Of a DNA stretch of 64,000 nt, positions 38,946 through 47,533 are shown one piece after another. The DNA is taken from positions 16,743-80,742 of the forward strand of contig JAILNY010000121.1 of assembly GCA_024691105.1 (NCBI GenBank), read 5' to 3'. The DNA comes from Treponema sp. (GTDB taxonomy: Bacteria; Spirochaetota; Spirochaetia; Treponematales; Treponemataceae). Position numbers and translations under genes: made by a program. The notes under the pieces were generated by a model. That model saw only the letters and a list, made by a program, of their open reading frames with translations, was not told where the DNA came from and searched no databases. The stretch's first letter is position 1; each line of letters opens with the position of its first letter.

Positions 38946-39701
38946 ATGATTAGGTTAAAGAACGAAGACGAAATTGACGGAATTAGAAAAAGCTGCCATC
39001 TTCTGGCAGACATGTTTAAGTTTGTGATTCCGCAGGTAAAGGCTGGAATGTCTACAAAGGATGTGGATGACCTTTGCAAAAAATTTATTATCGGTCATGG
39101 CGGAAAGCCTGCCTGGTATAGAGAAAATTTTCCGGGCGCTGCCTGCATCAGTATAAATGACGAAGTCATTCACGGAATTCCTTCAAAAAAGAGAATTATC
39201 AAAAACGGCGACATTGTAAGCCTTGATGTTGGAATTGACCTTGACGGCTACATTTCTGATTCAACACATTCTGTGCTTGTCGGAAACGTTGACCCGAAAA
39301 TTCGTAAACTTGATGAAGTAACTCTGGAGTGTCTTCAGGCAGGAATTGAAGCATGTAAAGTTGGAAACCGCATTAAGGATATTTCCCGCGCGGTAGAAGC
39401 AATTGCACGTAAACACGGCTACGGAATTGTTTACGATTATTGCGGTCACGGGGTTGGACTTGATGTTCACGAAGATCCAAATATTCCAAACGTATCTGAC
39501 TGGGGCGGACAAAATCCTCGAATCCAGGCGGGAATGGTTTTAGCAATTGAGCCAATGATTAATCTTGGAACCGATGATGTTGTTCTGGCTGATGATGACT
39601 GGACAGTTTTGACTGCGGACGGACTTGCTTCGGCACACGAAGAGCACACGGTTGCGGTATTCAAAGATCATACAGAAGTTTTGACTGCGCTTGATTACTA
39701 A
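38946..39701 (+). CDS. map: Methionine aminopeptidase, type I
   Basis: Removes the initiator Met. Metal ligands of the pita-bread fold can be seen: H of YDYCGHGVG, the two Asp in VSLDVGIDLDGYISDSTHS, and Glu in MVLAIEPMI and HEEHT. The 251-residue length is that of type I enzymes without an insert. AGGGG precedes the ATG. Confidence 0.97.
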   Translation: MIRLKNEDEIDGIRKSCHLLADMFKFVIPQVKAGMSTKDVDDLCKKFIIGHGGKPAWYRENFPGAACISINDEVIHGIPSKKRIIKNGDIVSLDVGIDLDGYISDSTHSVLVGNVDPKIRKLDEVTLECLQAGIEACKVGNRIKDISRAVEAIARKHGYGIVYDYCGHGVGLDVHEDPNIPNVSDWGGQNPRIQAGMVLAIEPMINLGTDDVVLADDDWTVLTADGLASAHEEHTVAVFKDHTEVLTALDY

Positions 39702-39898
39702 AATTCTGTAAAATGAAGAAAGAACCTGGCGCGCAATTTTGAGAAATAAGCGCTGAATGTAGGATTTTGTAAGGCTGCAATTTTTTGTAATTTTTATAAA
39801 ATTTTGTAACACAAAGGCGAGTTTTGTTATTATCTTTATATATATAAGAGATAAAATTTTTGATATTTAATTATAATAAATTTATGGAGGAATACTTC

Positions 39899-41395
39899 GT
39901 GAAAAAGAATCTTAAATATATTGCAGTTGGAGCAGCTGCTGCAATTCTTGCCTTTGCGGCAATTTCATTTTCCTGCACAGGAAAAAAAGACAGAGGAACA
40001 GCTAACACAGCTTTTGCCCAGACAGAAAACTCTCAGAACCAGGCAGCTGTAAATATTCCAAATGCATCGCTCAATATTATCGAAGCTTTACAGGAAGCAA
40101 ACCGTTCAATCAGCAAAAATCTTCTTCCTTCTGTAGTAGAAATTGATGTTACAGAAACAAAGAAAAGATCTAAAAATCCGTTTGGTGACATTCCTTTCTT
40201 CTTTTTTGGAACACCAAGAGAAGGTGAAGAAGGTCAGGAAGAATACAAGCAGCAGGGACTTGGCTCTGGTGTAATTATCCGCCGCAATGGAAATACACTT
40301 TATGTTTTGACAAACAATCACGTTGCAGGTTCTGCGACAGAGATTACTGTTAAATTGAATGACGGCCGCAAGTTCGACGGTAAGCTTGTTGGTGCTGATA
40401 AGAGAATGGATATTGCACTTGTTTCTTTTGAATCTAACGATAAGACAATTCCTCTTGCAAAACTCGGTGACTCTGACAGCGTACAGACAGGTGACTTTTG
40501 TTATGCAATGGGTGCACCACTTGGATACAGTCAGTCTGTTACACAGGGAATTGTAAGTGCAACCGGCCGTTCGGGCGGCGATATTGGTAACATCAATGAT
40601 TTTATTCAGACTGATGCTGCAATTAACCAGGGAAACTCTGGTGGACCGCTTGTAAATATTTATGGTGAAGTAATCGGAATTAACACATGGATTGCATCTG
40701 GCTCAGGCGGAAACATTGGTCTTGGTTTTGCAATTCCTATCAACAATGTAAAGCGTGCAATTGATGAGTTTATTGCAGATGGAAAAATTACTTACGGCTG
40801 GATTGGTGTAAGTCTTATTGATGTTAAGAATGAATATAAAGATTCGCTTAATGTTGGAGACGTTGAAGGTGCCTTTGCATCTCAGGTATTTATGAACTCT
40901 CCTGCACAGAAGGCTGGAATTCAGGCAGGAGACTATATCATCGAGCTTAACGGTCACAAAGTAAAATCTGTAGATCAACTTGTGCGCGATGTTGCAGTTT
41001 TGCCAGTTGGAAAGACTACTCAGTTTAAGCTTATTCGTGGTGGAAAAACTCAGTCAGTAACTGTAAAAGTTGAAGAACGTACAGATGAAGTTTCTACAGA
41101 TGACTCAAAACTCTGGCCTGGCTTTATTGCGGTTCCTCTTACAGAAGAAATCCGTAAGGAACTTAAGGTAGAAAAGGGTGTTGAAGGTGTTGTAATTACA
41201 AATGTAATTCCAAAGACTCCTGCCGCTGCTTTGAGACTTCAGAATAATGATGTTATTACTGCAGTAAACGGAAAAAAGATTTCTAATCTTTCTGAGTTCT
41301 ATAATGCAATGGATTTGACTAAAACAAAGACAATCCAGTTTGATGTATGGAACGAAGCAGGAACTATTACAACCGGAACATGGAACGTAAAATAG
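39899..41395 (+). CDS. HtrA/DegP-family serine protease, lipoprotein form
   Basis: Periplasmic or membrane-anchored quality-control protease, 498 residues. The signal KKNLKYIAVGAAAAILAFAA is followed by FSC, a lipobox-like site, so it may be lipid-anchored. The catalytic triad is H141 (TNNHVAG), an Asp in DKRMDIALV and S247 (GNSGGPL). Two PDZ domains follow (about residues 285-375 and 400-495). Start GTG 39899 is chosen for GGAGG at 39886-39890; an upstream in-frame start at 39860 is less likely. It overlaps the next gene by 16 bp. Confidence 0.93.
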   Translation: MKKNLKYIAVGAAAAILAFAAISFSCTGKKDRGTANTAFAQTENSQNQAAVNIPNASLNIIEALQEANRSISKNLLPSVVEIDVTETKKRSKNPFGDIPFFFFGTPREGEEGQEEYKQQGLGSGVIIRRNGNTLYVLTNNHVAGSATEITVKLNDGRKFDGKLVGADKRMDIALVSFESNDKTIPLAKLGDSDSVQTGDFCYAMGAPLGYSQSVTQGIVSATGRSGGDIGNINDFIQTDAAINQGNSGGPLVNIYGEVIGINTWIASGSGGNIGLGFAIPINNVKRAIDEFIADGKITYGWIGVSLIDVKNEYKDSLNVGDVEGAFASQVFMNSPAQKAGIQAGDYIIELNGHKVKSVDQLVRDVAVLPVGKTTQFKLIRGGKTQSVTVKVEERTDEVSTDDSKLWPGFIAVPLTEEIRKELKVEKGVEGVVITNVIPKTPAAALRLQNNDVITAVNGKKISNLSEFYNAMDLTKTKTIQFDVWNEAGTITTGTWNVK

Positions 41396-42024
41396 TTTCG
41401 TTTGAATCAATAAAAAATGCAAAGGCAGATCTGCGAAAGGCTGTAAAGCTTGAACTTTCTGCCTTTGTAAAAGACAAAGAATCATTCGAGAGAAAAAGCT
41501 CTCTTGCGGCGGCGCATTTTGTAAACAGCGGGTTTTATAAAAGTGCGTCGCTTGTTTTATGTTTTGTCTCTCTTAAAAATGAAATTGATACAACACAAAT
41601 AATTACCCGCTGTCTGCATGACGGAAAACCGGTTGCTGTTCCGAAAGTCTTAAAAAATGGCCGTATGGCTTTTTACCGTTTACAAAATGCGCCGCTTGAC
41701 TCACAGCTGGAAATCGGTGCCTTTGGAATTTTAGAACCGAAAAAAAATCTTAAAAGGCTGTGGCCGATTTTTTTACCGGCAGAGACCGTGATAGTATTAC
41801 CGGGACTTGCGTTTTCAAAAGCGGGGGAGAGGCTTGGAAAGGGCAAAGGCTTTTATGATAAGTTTTTAAGCCTCGCACAAATTCTTTCTTTTAAGTTCAG
41901 ATTCAGCGCAAAAAAAATCGGGCTTTGTTTTGATTTTCAGATTAAAGATAAAATTCCCTGTGACAAGCATGATAAAACTGTTGATGTGCTTGTCACAGAA
42001 AACGGAATGTTTTTAGTTACTTAA
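41380..42024 (+). CDS. 5-formyltetrahydrofolate cyclo-ligase
   Basis: Converts 5-formyl-THF to 5,10-methenyl-THF with ATP. The substrate/nucleotide loop is LPGLAFSKAGERLGKGKGFYDKFL (quoted in part: GERLGKGKGFYDK). The 214-residue product starts at ATG 41380 inside the htrA 3' end; an in-frame ATG at 41347 is possible but neither has a good Shine-Dalgarno. It overlaps the convergent TPR gene by 12 bp. Confidence 0.88.
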   Translation: MERKIVSFESIKNAKADLRKAVKLELSAFVKDKESFERKSSLAAAHFVNSGFYKSASLVLCFVSLKNEIDTTQIITRCLHDGKPVAVPKVLKNGRMAFYRLQNAPLDSQLEIGAFGILEPKKNLKRLWPIFLPAETVIVLPGLAFSKAGERLGKGKGFYDKFLSLAQILSFKFRFSAKKIGLCFDFQIKDKIPCDKHDKTVDVLVTENGMFLVT

Positions 42025-42849
42025 AGTCTTAAGCATTTTTTGTACGCTTGAGTTTTGCGGATAAATTTCAAGCGCTTTTTGATACCACTCTATTGCTGTT
42101 TTAAAATCTTTTCGTTTGTAAAAAGAATAGCCGATAGCGGTCATAAAATTAAAGCGGTCAAAGGTTTCAAATGTAAGTTCTGAGTTATTCAGGAAATCAT
42201 ACATTTTCTGATAGCCGCGTTTATAGTTTGCAAAAAATTCCGGAGCATACAAATCCTGCGCGTATTGATAGTAGCAGGCACTTGCGTTTTTTGCATCAAG
42301 TGCAAGAGCCTTTTTAGAAAGAGAAGCAACTTTTAAACCGTTCCCGATTACATACGAAGTTTTCTTTACGGTACAGTTTGATGAAATGCTCATTGCCATA
42401 ATAAGGTATGCGTCAGAGCCTGCATGGATTGCAAGTGCTTTTTCGGCATAGGAAATTGCCTTGTCAAAATACGTAGCGGCAAGTTCTTTTTTTGCCTTTG
42501 TTTCAGATTCGAGATTTTGAGATTCATTATCCTTATCGTTTATGCTTTTTATGTTCTGGATTCCTGAAAAGTCATATTCACCCATAACATACATTCCATA
42601 AAAATAATTGCAGCGGGCAAGGTGAACTTGTTTTTGATATTCATCAAAATCCTGAGGAACTGAGTCAAGCGAGGTTTGAAAAAGGTTTTGAGCCTGACTG
42701 TCGGATGAAATTTTGTTGTTGTAATATAAATTGATAAAATTGCTAAGCTGCTTGGTGTATTCAACATCGCGTGTTTTATTCTGGGCGTATGCCATTACGT
42801 AAAGTGAATTAAGTATTAAAAGCAGTGCGGTATTTTTTAAACATCTCAT
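42013..42849 (-). CDS. Exported TPR protein
   Basis: A 278-residue protein with a signal-peptide-like N-terminus (MRCLKNTALLLILNSLYVMAYAQ). The C-terminal TPR (FKTAIEWYQKALEIYPQNSSVQKML) is clear and earlier repeats are likely (AISYAEKALAIHAGSDAYLI). ATG 42849 is chosen because it starts the signal peptide; the open frame extends further upstream into repeat DNA. Function unknown. Confidence 0.75.
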   Translation of the reverse strand: MRCLKNTALLLILNSLYVMAYAQNKTRDVEYTKQLSNFINLYYNNKISSDSQAQNLFQTSLDSVPQDFDEYQKQVHLARCNYFYGMYVMGEYDFSGIQNIKSINDKDNESQNLESETKAKKELAATYFDKAISYAEKALAIHAGSDAYLIMAMSISSNCTVKKTSYVIGNGLKVASLSKKALALDAKNASACYYQYAQDLYAPEFFANYKRGYQKMYDFLNNSELTFETFDRFNFMTAIGYSFYKRKDFKTAIEWYQKALEIYPQNSSVQKMLKTLSN

Positions 42850-42931
42850 GCGTTTATGATAAAGATATAGGCAAAAAAGGTCAAACCCCCGATTTGCCTG
42901 TGTCGTTATGAGTTCTGTTGGGTGTGCACTT

Positions 42932-43161
42932 GTGGGAGCTCGCAATAGGCTGTTTGGGTAAGGCAAGGAAATTTACGTTCTCGAATCCGGCAAAGCCACA
43001 CAGAGTTCGCCGGAGCGAACTCGTGGAGCTCGCAACAAGCGATTTTTGTTAAGAGATGAAATTTACGTTCGCAAATCCGGCAAAACCACACAGAGTTCGC
43101 CGGAGCGAACTCGTGGAGCTCGCAACAAGCGATTTTGGTTAAGAGATGAAATTTACGAGCT
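42932..43161. repeat. About 90-bp tandem repeat with hairpins
   Basis: Two full units (42932-43022 and 43023-43112) and a third truncated unit (43113 to about 43161). Each full unit holds the palindrome GAGTTCGCCGGAGCGAACTC (arms GAGTTCGC and GCGAACTC) and begins GTGGAGCTCGCAA or a close variant. It fills the interval between the TPR gene and the small protein gene. Seen directly. Confidence 0.88.
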
Positions 43162-43165
43162 CTAT

Positions 43166-43194
43166 TTGACTTTTACCGACTCTTGGGGTAAAAT
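43166..43194 (+). promoter_or_regulatory. Promoter for the small protein and metNI
   Basis: TTGACT (43166-43171), a 17-bp spacer and TAAAAT (43189-43194), just downstream of the tandem repeats. Confidence 0.7.
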
Positions 43195-43234
43195 AGACAT
43201 ATTAGATATATTATTTTTTTGTGAGGGGTATCTT

Positions 43235-43465
43235 ATGAGCGAAATATACATCAGTTACAGTGGCGCTAATGGTTTTAAGAGAGCTGCTGATAAAGGTGCT
43301 TTGTCTGGCAAAGTTATGAGCTATGCTGATTTTAAGGGAGTCAGTGGCGATATTAAGCCAGGTTCATCTGATGAATATGGAATCATTCTTGATTCTGCAG
43401 ATGTTCAGGAATTTATTGCAAACTACGAAGATGACAGTGTTTTTACTGACGCAGAAAAGGCTTAA
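43235..43465 (+). CDS. Small acidic protein, unknown function
   Basis: A 76-residue acidic protein starting at ATG 43235 with GAGGGG at 43223-43228. I recognise no domain. It ends 12 bp before metN and shares its promoter, so it may be co-expressed with the methionine transporter. Confidence 0.7.
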   Translation: MSEIYISYSGANGFKRAADKGALSGKVMSYADFKGVSGDIKPGSSDEYGIILDSADVQEFIANYEDDSVFTDAEKA

Positions 43466-43477
43466 TACAAATCTTTT

Positions 43478-44509
43478 ATGGAAATCAAAATAGAAAATCT
43501 TATCCGTACTTATCATCAGACTGATAGTACGGTTGAGGCTGTGAAAAATGTTAGCCTTAATATTCCGTCGAATACAATTTATGGAATAATAGGTAAGAGT
43601 GGAGCCGGAAAGTCAACGCTTGTCCGGCTTATTAGTTTATTGGAGAAACCTGATTCTGGTGCGGTTTATTTTGACAATCGCCGTGTTGATAATCTTTCAA
43701 AGAAAGACCTTATTAAACAGCATCGCCGCATTGGAATGATATTTCAGAATTTCAATTTATTCAGTTCTCGTACAGCAGCGCGAAATATTGCGTATCCTCT
43801 TGAGATCAGCGGCGCTTCGCAAAGAGAAATTTATTATCGCGTAAAAGAGCTTCTGGAGCTTGTAGGACTTTCTGATAAAGGAAATGCTCCTGTAAGTACA
43901 TTGTCTGGCGGTCAGAAGCAGCGCATTGCAATTGCGCGCGCGCTTGCAAACAAACCGGATATCCTTTTTTGTGACGAAGCAACAAGCGCGCTTGATCCGC
44001 AGACGACTCATTCAATTCTTGAGCTTATAAAAGACATTCAGAAAAAAATGAATCTGACGGTTGTAATGATTACCCACCAGATGGAAGTTGTTCGTGACGC
44101 CTGTGACTTTGTTACAGTTTTAGACGGCGGTTCAATTGCAGAAACCGGTTCGGTAAAGGAAATTTTTGCTCATCCAAAATCTGCTGTTACAAGAGACTTT
44201 TTGAGTCATCTTTCACCAAACACAATAGAAGATAATAATAACGGAATTGTACGCTGGAGCAATGCAGGTGGTGAATATACTTTGCGCTTTGTCGGCGAAA
44301 AAACCGGCGAGCCTGTAATCAGTTCAGTATGCAAAAAATTTGATGTAGAATTTAACATCAGAGCCGGCGGAATCCAGAAACTTTCAGGCGCTGAAAAAGT
44401 CGGAACGCTGCTTGTTGATATAAAGGGCGATAAGAGCGAGGTTGAAAAAGCTGTTGATTATATCAGACAGCTTGGTGTTACAGTTGAATTATCTGATGGA
44501 GAAGAATAA
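43478..44509 (+). CDS. metN: Methionine ABC transporter ATP-binding protein
   Basis: ATPase of the MetNIQ importer, 343 residues. Walker A GKSGAGKST, signature LSGGQKQR, Walker B ILFCDEATSAL. The C-terminal NIL domain (about residues 265-343) is the site where methionine inhibits transport in the Escherichia coli protein. The last base overlaps the metI start. Confidence 0.95.
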   Translation: MEIKIENLIRTYHQTDSTVEAVKNVSLNIPSNTIYGIIGKSGAGKSTLVRLISLLEKPDSGAVYFDNRRVDNLSKKDLIKQHRRIGMIFQNFNLFSSRTAARNIAYPLEISGASQREIYYRVKELLELVGLSDKGNAPVSTLSGGQKQRIAIARALANKPDILFCDEATSALDPQTTHSILELIKDIQKKMNLTVVMITHQMEVVRDACDFVTVLDGGSIAETGSVKEIFAHPKSAVTRDFLSHLSPNTIEDNNNGIVRWSNAGGEYTLRFVGEKTGEPVISSVCKKFDVEFNIRAGGIQKLSGAEKVGTLLVDIKGDKSEVEKAVDYIRQLGVTVELSDGEE

Positions 44510-45168
44510 TGCAGTGGGAACAGCTTTTTAAATTAGTCGGCGGTGCTACTGTCGAAACTCTTATAATGGTGTTTTTTTCAACATTGTTTTCTGTTATCCT
44601 TGGACTCCCGCTTGGAGTTTTAATCTGTGTAACAGATCCAAATGGAATAACTCCAAAGCCGGTTTTAAATCAGGTATTAAACAGAATTGTTGACATATTA
44701 AGATCTTTTCCGTTTTTGATTTTGATGATTGTTCTTTTTCCGTTGTCACGAATCATTATTGGTACTACGATTGGAACCGTTGCGACGATTGTTCCTCTTT
44801 CGATTGCGGCCGCTCCATTTGTTGCCCGTATTATTGAGACTGCGTTAAAAGAAATTGATCCAGGAGTGATTCAGGCTGCGCGTGCGATGGGTTCAACTAA
44901 TGCACAGATTATTTTAAAGGTTATGATTCCCGAGGCGCTTCCGAGTCTTGTTGACGGGATAACTCTTACGATAATTAACGTAATCGGCTATTCTGCAATG
45001 GCAGGAACAATTGGCGGCGGCGGTCTTGGCGACCTTGCGATCCGCTACGGTTATCAGCGCTTTAGAATTGATGTTCTGATTGCAGCGGTTATCGTCATTT
45101 TGATTCTTGTCGGTCTTATTCAGATGATTGGAAGCAAGATTTCTGCCGCATTGATGAAGCGCCGGTAG
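44509..45168 (+). CDS. metI: Methionine ABC transporter permease
   Basis: Five-helix inner-membrane subunit of MetNIQ, 219 residues. The coupling loop is ARAMGSTNAQIILKVMIPEALPSLVDG. Order metN-metI-metQ supports the substrate call. Confidence 0.95.
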   Translation: MQWEQLFKLVGGATVETLIMVFFSTLFSVILGLPLGVLICVTDPNGITPKPVLNQVLNRIVDILRSFPFLILMIVLFPLSRIIIGTTIGTVATIVPLSIAAAPFVARIIETALKEIDPGVIQAARAMGSTNAQIILKVMIPEALPSLVDGITLTIINVIGYSAMAGTIGGGGLGDLAIRYGYQRFRIDVLIAAVIVILILVGLIQMIGSKISAALMKRR

Positions 45169-45189
45169 GGACTGGAAGGAAGTGACAGA

Positions 45190-45259
45190 GAGTTTGCAAC
45201 GCAAACTCGACGCATCCGCCCGAAATGATTTTGGGAATGAAATGAAGATTAGCGGATGC
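45190..45259. repeat. Intergenic double-hairpin repeat, second locus
   Basis: Hairpin arms GAGTTTGC (45190-45197) and GCAAACTC (45201-45208), then arms GCATCCGC (45212-45219) and GCGGATGC (45252-45259) separated by 32 bp. Same plan and spacing as 9170-9238, with different bases that keep the pairing. Confidence 0.8.
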
Positions 45260-45261
45260 AG

Positions 45262-45291
45262 TTGACAAATAACCTACAAAAGTAGTATGTT
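45262..45291 (+). promoter_or_regulatory. Promoter of metQ
   Basis: TTGACA (45262-45267), an 18-bp spacer and TATGTT (45286-45291). It starts directly after the double-hairpin repeat. Confidence 0.7.
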
Positions 45292-45305
45292 ATTCACATA
45301 ATAAA

Positions 45306-45352
45306 ATTTCAGTATCCGCCTGAGAAAACAGGTGCACTTTAAGTGAAATTAT
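45306..45352 (+). promoter_or_regulatory. Structured metQ leader, unassigned
   Basis: AATTTCA near 45306 can pair with TGAAATT near 45346. Inside it is a hairpin CCTG-AGAAAA-CAGG, then CACTTTAAGTG. The CTTTA of that part is complementary to TAAAG of the ribosome-binding site. This could be a small riboswitch or attenuator, but I do not recognise a known SAM or other class. Confidence 0.4.
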
Positions 45353-45370
45353 TATAAAGGAGAATATACT

Positions 45371-46171
45371 ATGAAAAAAATTCTTACTGTAGCAGCATCT
45401 GCTGTTCTTGCCGCAGGACTTTTGGTTTCTTGCGGAAAAAAAGAAAAATCAAATGTAATCAAAGTTGGAGCTACTCCAGAACCTCATGCAGAAATGCTTA
45501 ATCTTGTAAAGGAAGATCTTACAGCTGCAGGATATCAGCTTGAAGTAGTTGAATTTACAGATTACGTAACTCCAAACGAAGCACTTGAAAACAAAGAAAT
45601 TGATGCTAACTTCTTTCAGCATCTTCCTTACATGGATTCATTCAACAAAGAAAAAGGTTTCCACCTTGTTTCTGCTGCCGGAATCCACGTTGAACCAATC
45701 GCTTTGTATTCAAAGAAAGTAAGCAATATTGCAGACCTTAAAGACGGTGCAGTAATTGCAATTCCTAACGATCCTACAAACGAAGGCCGTGCATTGCTTC
45801 TTTTGCAGTCAGCTGGTTTGATTACTCTCAACGACAACGCAGGACTTACTGCAACTCCAATTGATATCAAAGAAAACAAGAAGAATTTTAAGTTCTCTGA
45901 AATTGAAGCAGCTTCTTTGCCACGTGTACTTACTGATGTTGATGCAGCAGTTATCAATGGTAACTACGCAATTCCTGCAGGTCTTTCTGCAACAAAGGAT
46001 GGTCTTTTTGTAGAAGGAAGTGAATCTCCATACGTAAATATCATCGCAGTAAAAGCTGGAAACGAAAACAGTGACGCTATCAAGGCTCTTGTTAAAGCAT
46101 TGAAGAGCGACAAAGTTAAGGCATGGGTAGCAGAAAGATATCCTAACGGCGAAGTTGTAGTGGTATTCTAG
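45371..46171 (+). CDS. metQ: Methionine-binding lipoprotein MetQ
   Basis: Substrate-binding protein of MetNIQ, 266 residues. The signal ends in VLAAGLLVSCG, a lipobox. Mature N-terminus VIKVGATPEPHAEMLNLVK and DANFFQHLPYMDSFNKEKG match the NlpA/MetQ family. It has its own promoter, 200 bp after metI. Confidence 0.95.
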   Translation: MKKILTVAASAVLAAGLLVSCGKKEKSNVIKVGATPEPHAEMLNLVKEDLTAAGYQLEVVEFTDYVTPNEALENKEIDANFFQHLPYMDSFNKEKGFHLVSAAGIHVEPIALYSKKVSNIADLKDGAVIAIPNDPTNEGRALLLLQSAGLITLNDNAGLTATPIDIKENKKNFKFSEIEAASLPRVLTDVDAAVINGNYAIPAGLSATKDGLFVEGSESPYVNIIAVKAGNENSDAIKALVKALKSDKVKAWVAERYPNGEVVVVF

Positions 46172-46264
46172 AGTTCGTAAATTACTATTCCAGTAATGAG
46201 CTCGATTATTGCGAGCTTCACGAGTTTACTTCGTAAACTCTGTGTCAGAGAGCTCGTGAATTCA
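46172..46264. repeat. Hairpin cluster after metQ
   Basis: Three small hairpins in a row: ATTACT/AGTAAT (46181-46197), AGCTCG/CGAGCT (46199-46217) and GAGTTTAC/GTAAACTC (46222-46240). Two similar sequences, GAGTTCGTAAATT and GAGCTCGTGAATT, bracket the cluster in direct orientation. Confidence 0.65.
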
Positions 46265-46289
46265 TAAAGGCAGTACTATACAATTAATA

Positions 46290-46404
46290 AAATACAGAGC
46301 GTAACCGAGGGCTGATGACAAACAACTTCGTAAGCGAAGCGCACGCGTTGTTTGTTCAGCAGACGAGGTGAGAGCTCTGTATTTTTTTTATGTAGTGCTT
46401 TTTT
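46290..46404. repeat. 115-bp structured repeat, copy 1
   Basis: Identical over 115 bp to 47390-47504. Nested arms: AATACAGAGC with GCTCTGTATT, then GCTGA with TCAGC, then ACAAACAAC with GTTGTTTGT, and a small CTTCG/CGAAG hairpin. A run of T follows the outer arm, so it can also act as a terminator after metQ. Confidence 0.9.
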
Positions 46405-46465
46405 ATTATAAAAAAAAATACTAAAATATTGATGGAAGAGAATTTAAAAAGAATAGAGGTTGAAT

Positions 46466-47365
46466 ATGAATGATTCCCAGAGAGATAAAAAAATAGTTGA
46501 TATTATTTTTGCAATTTTTTTTGGACTTGTTTTGTTGGGAATTGTAATTTCAATTATTCAGCGTACAAATAATAGAACAAATATATTTACGTATCAGGAA
46601 AAACGATGCAAAGAAAAACTTAAAGAATCAGAATTAATTCTTGCTAATGCAATATATAGTAATAATACAAGAAATCTAAAATGGTTATTAGAAACGAACA
46701 AAAATATTATCGATAATTCATATTCTGGAGAGAGATATTATTCAATTTTGCACTATGCTGTAGATACTCAAAAATATGAAGCAACTGAACAATTATTAAA
46801 ATCTGGTTATAATCCAAATATACAGGATTCCTGTGGACAAACTCCTTTGTATAATGCTTCAGATTTTTTTGATATATATTTACTTTATAGAAAAGAAATA
46901 GATAATATCTCCTGTTTTGTGGACCTCTTATTAGATTTTAATGCCGATCCTGATATTGCCGATAATTTATTAGACACACCTTTGATAAACACTCCAACCG
47001 GAGGGGATGATTTTTCAATTCAACGATTACTTGTTGAAAAGGGAAAATGCAATATTAATTTAACGAACAAAGATAAACATTCTGCGGCATATTATGCTTT
47101 AAAGTACGAAAAGATTTATCTTGCTCATTTTTTAATAGTTGAACATAAGGCGGATTTGGTAAAAGAGACTTTTGTTCCAGCATATCTTTTGAGAACCTTT
47201 GTTTATCCTTTGGATTCTAAAGAATATAAATTAAAACTGGATATTATAGAGGAATTTAAAAGACAGGGTGTTGATTATTATGACACCGTAATACCAGATG
47301 AGGTTTTAGAAAGAATTAAAGAAATATATCCTGATACATGGGAAGAATATATAAAAATTTATTGA
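46466..47365 (+). CDS. Ankyrin-repeat membrane protein
   Basis: A 299-residue protein with one N-terminal membrane segment (about residues 10-30, IIFAIFFGLVLLGIVISIIQ) and then ankyrin repeats (YSILHYAVDTQKYEATEQLLKSGYNPN and following). ATG 46466 is chosen because AGAGGT is correctly placed; TTG 46460 is in frame. The gene looks more AT-rich than its neighbours and lies between two identical 115-bp repeats, so it may have been gained as a unit. Partner unknown. Confidence 0.8.
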   Translation: MNDSQRDKKIVDIIFAIFFGLVLLGIVISIIQRTNNRTNIFTYQEKRCKEKLKESELILANAIYSNNTRNLKWLLETNKNIIDNSYSGERYYSILHYAVDTQKYEATEQLLKSGYNPNIQDSCGQTPLYNASDFFDIYLLYRKEIDNISCFVDLLLDFNADPDIADNLLDTPLINTPTGGDDFSIQRLLVEKGKCNINLTNKDKHSAAYYALKYEKIYLAHFLIVEHKADLVKETFVPAYLLRTFVYPLDSKEYKLKLDIIEEFKRQGVDYYDTVIPDEVLERIKEIYPDTWEEYIKIY

Positions 47366-47389
47366 TTTTTTTAAGAAGGTCATATAAAT

Positions 47390-47504
47390 AAATACAGAGC
47401 GTAACCGAGGGCTGATGACAAACAACTTCGTAAGCGAAGCGCACGCGTTGTTTGTTCAGCAGACGAGGTGAGAGCTCTGTATTTTTTTTATGTAGTGCTT
47501 TTTT
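47390..47504. repeat. 115-bp structured repeat, copy 2
   Basis: Exact duplicate of 46290-46404, offset by 1100 bp, in the same orientation. It follows the ankyrin gene and may end its transcript. Confidence 0.9.
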
Positions 47505-47533
47505 TTGTTTTTAAAAAGCGATAAAATGCTTTT

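Noticed and set aside
42850..42966. N-terminal extension of the exported TPR protein
   Set aside because: The frame stays open to 42966, but the added residues come from repeat-bordering DNA and would bury the signal peptide; ATG 42849 is preferred.
42932..43161. CRISPR array
   Set aside because: The repeats are about 90 bp, directly abutting, without spacers of even length and without cas genes.
45306..45352. Known SAM riboswitch before metQ
   Set aside because: The paired segments do not match the consensus of any SAM class that I can recall, so no class is assigned.
46290..47504. Integron cassette bounded by attC sites
   Set aside because: One gene between identical structured repeats looks like a cassette, but I find no RYYYAAC/GTTRRRY core pair in the right places and no integrase gene in the window.
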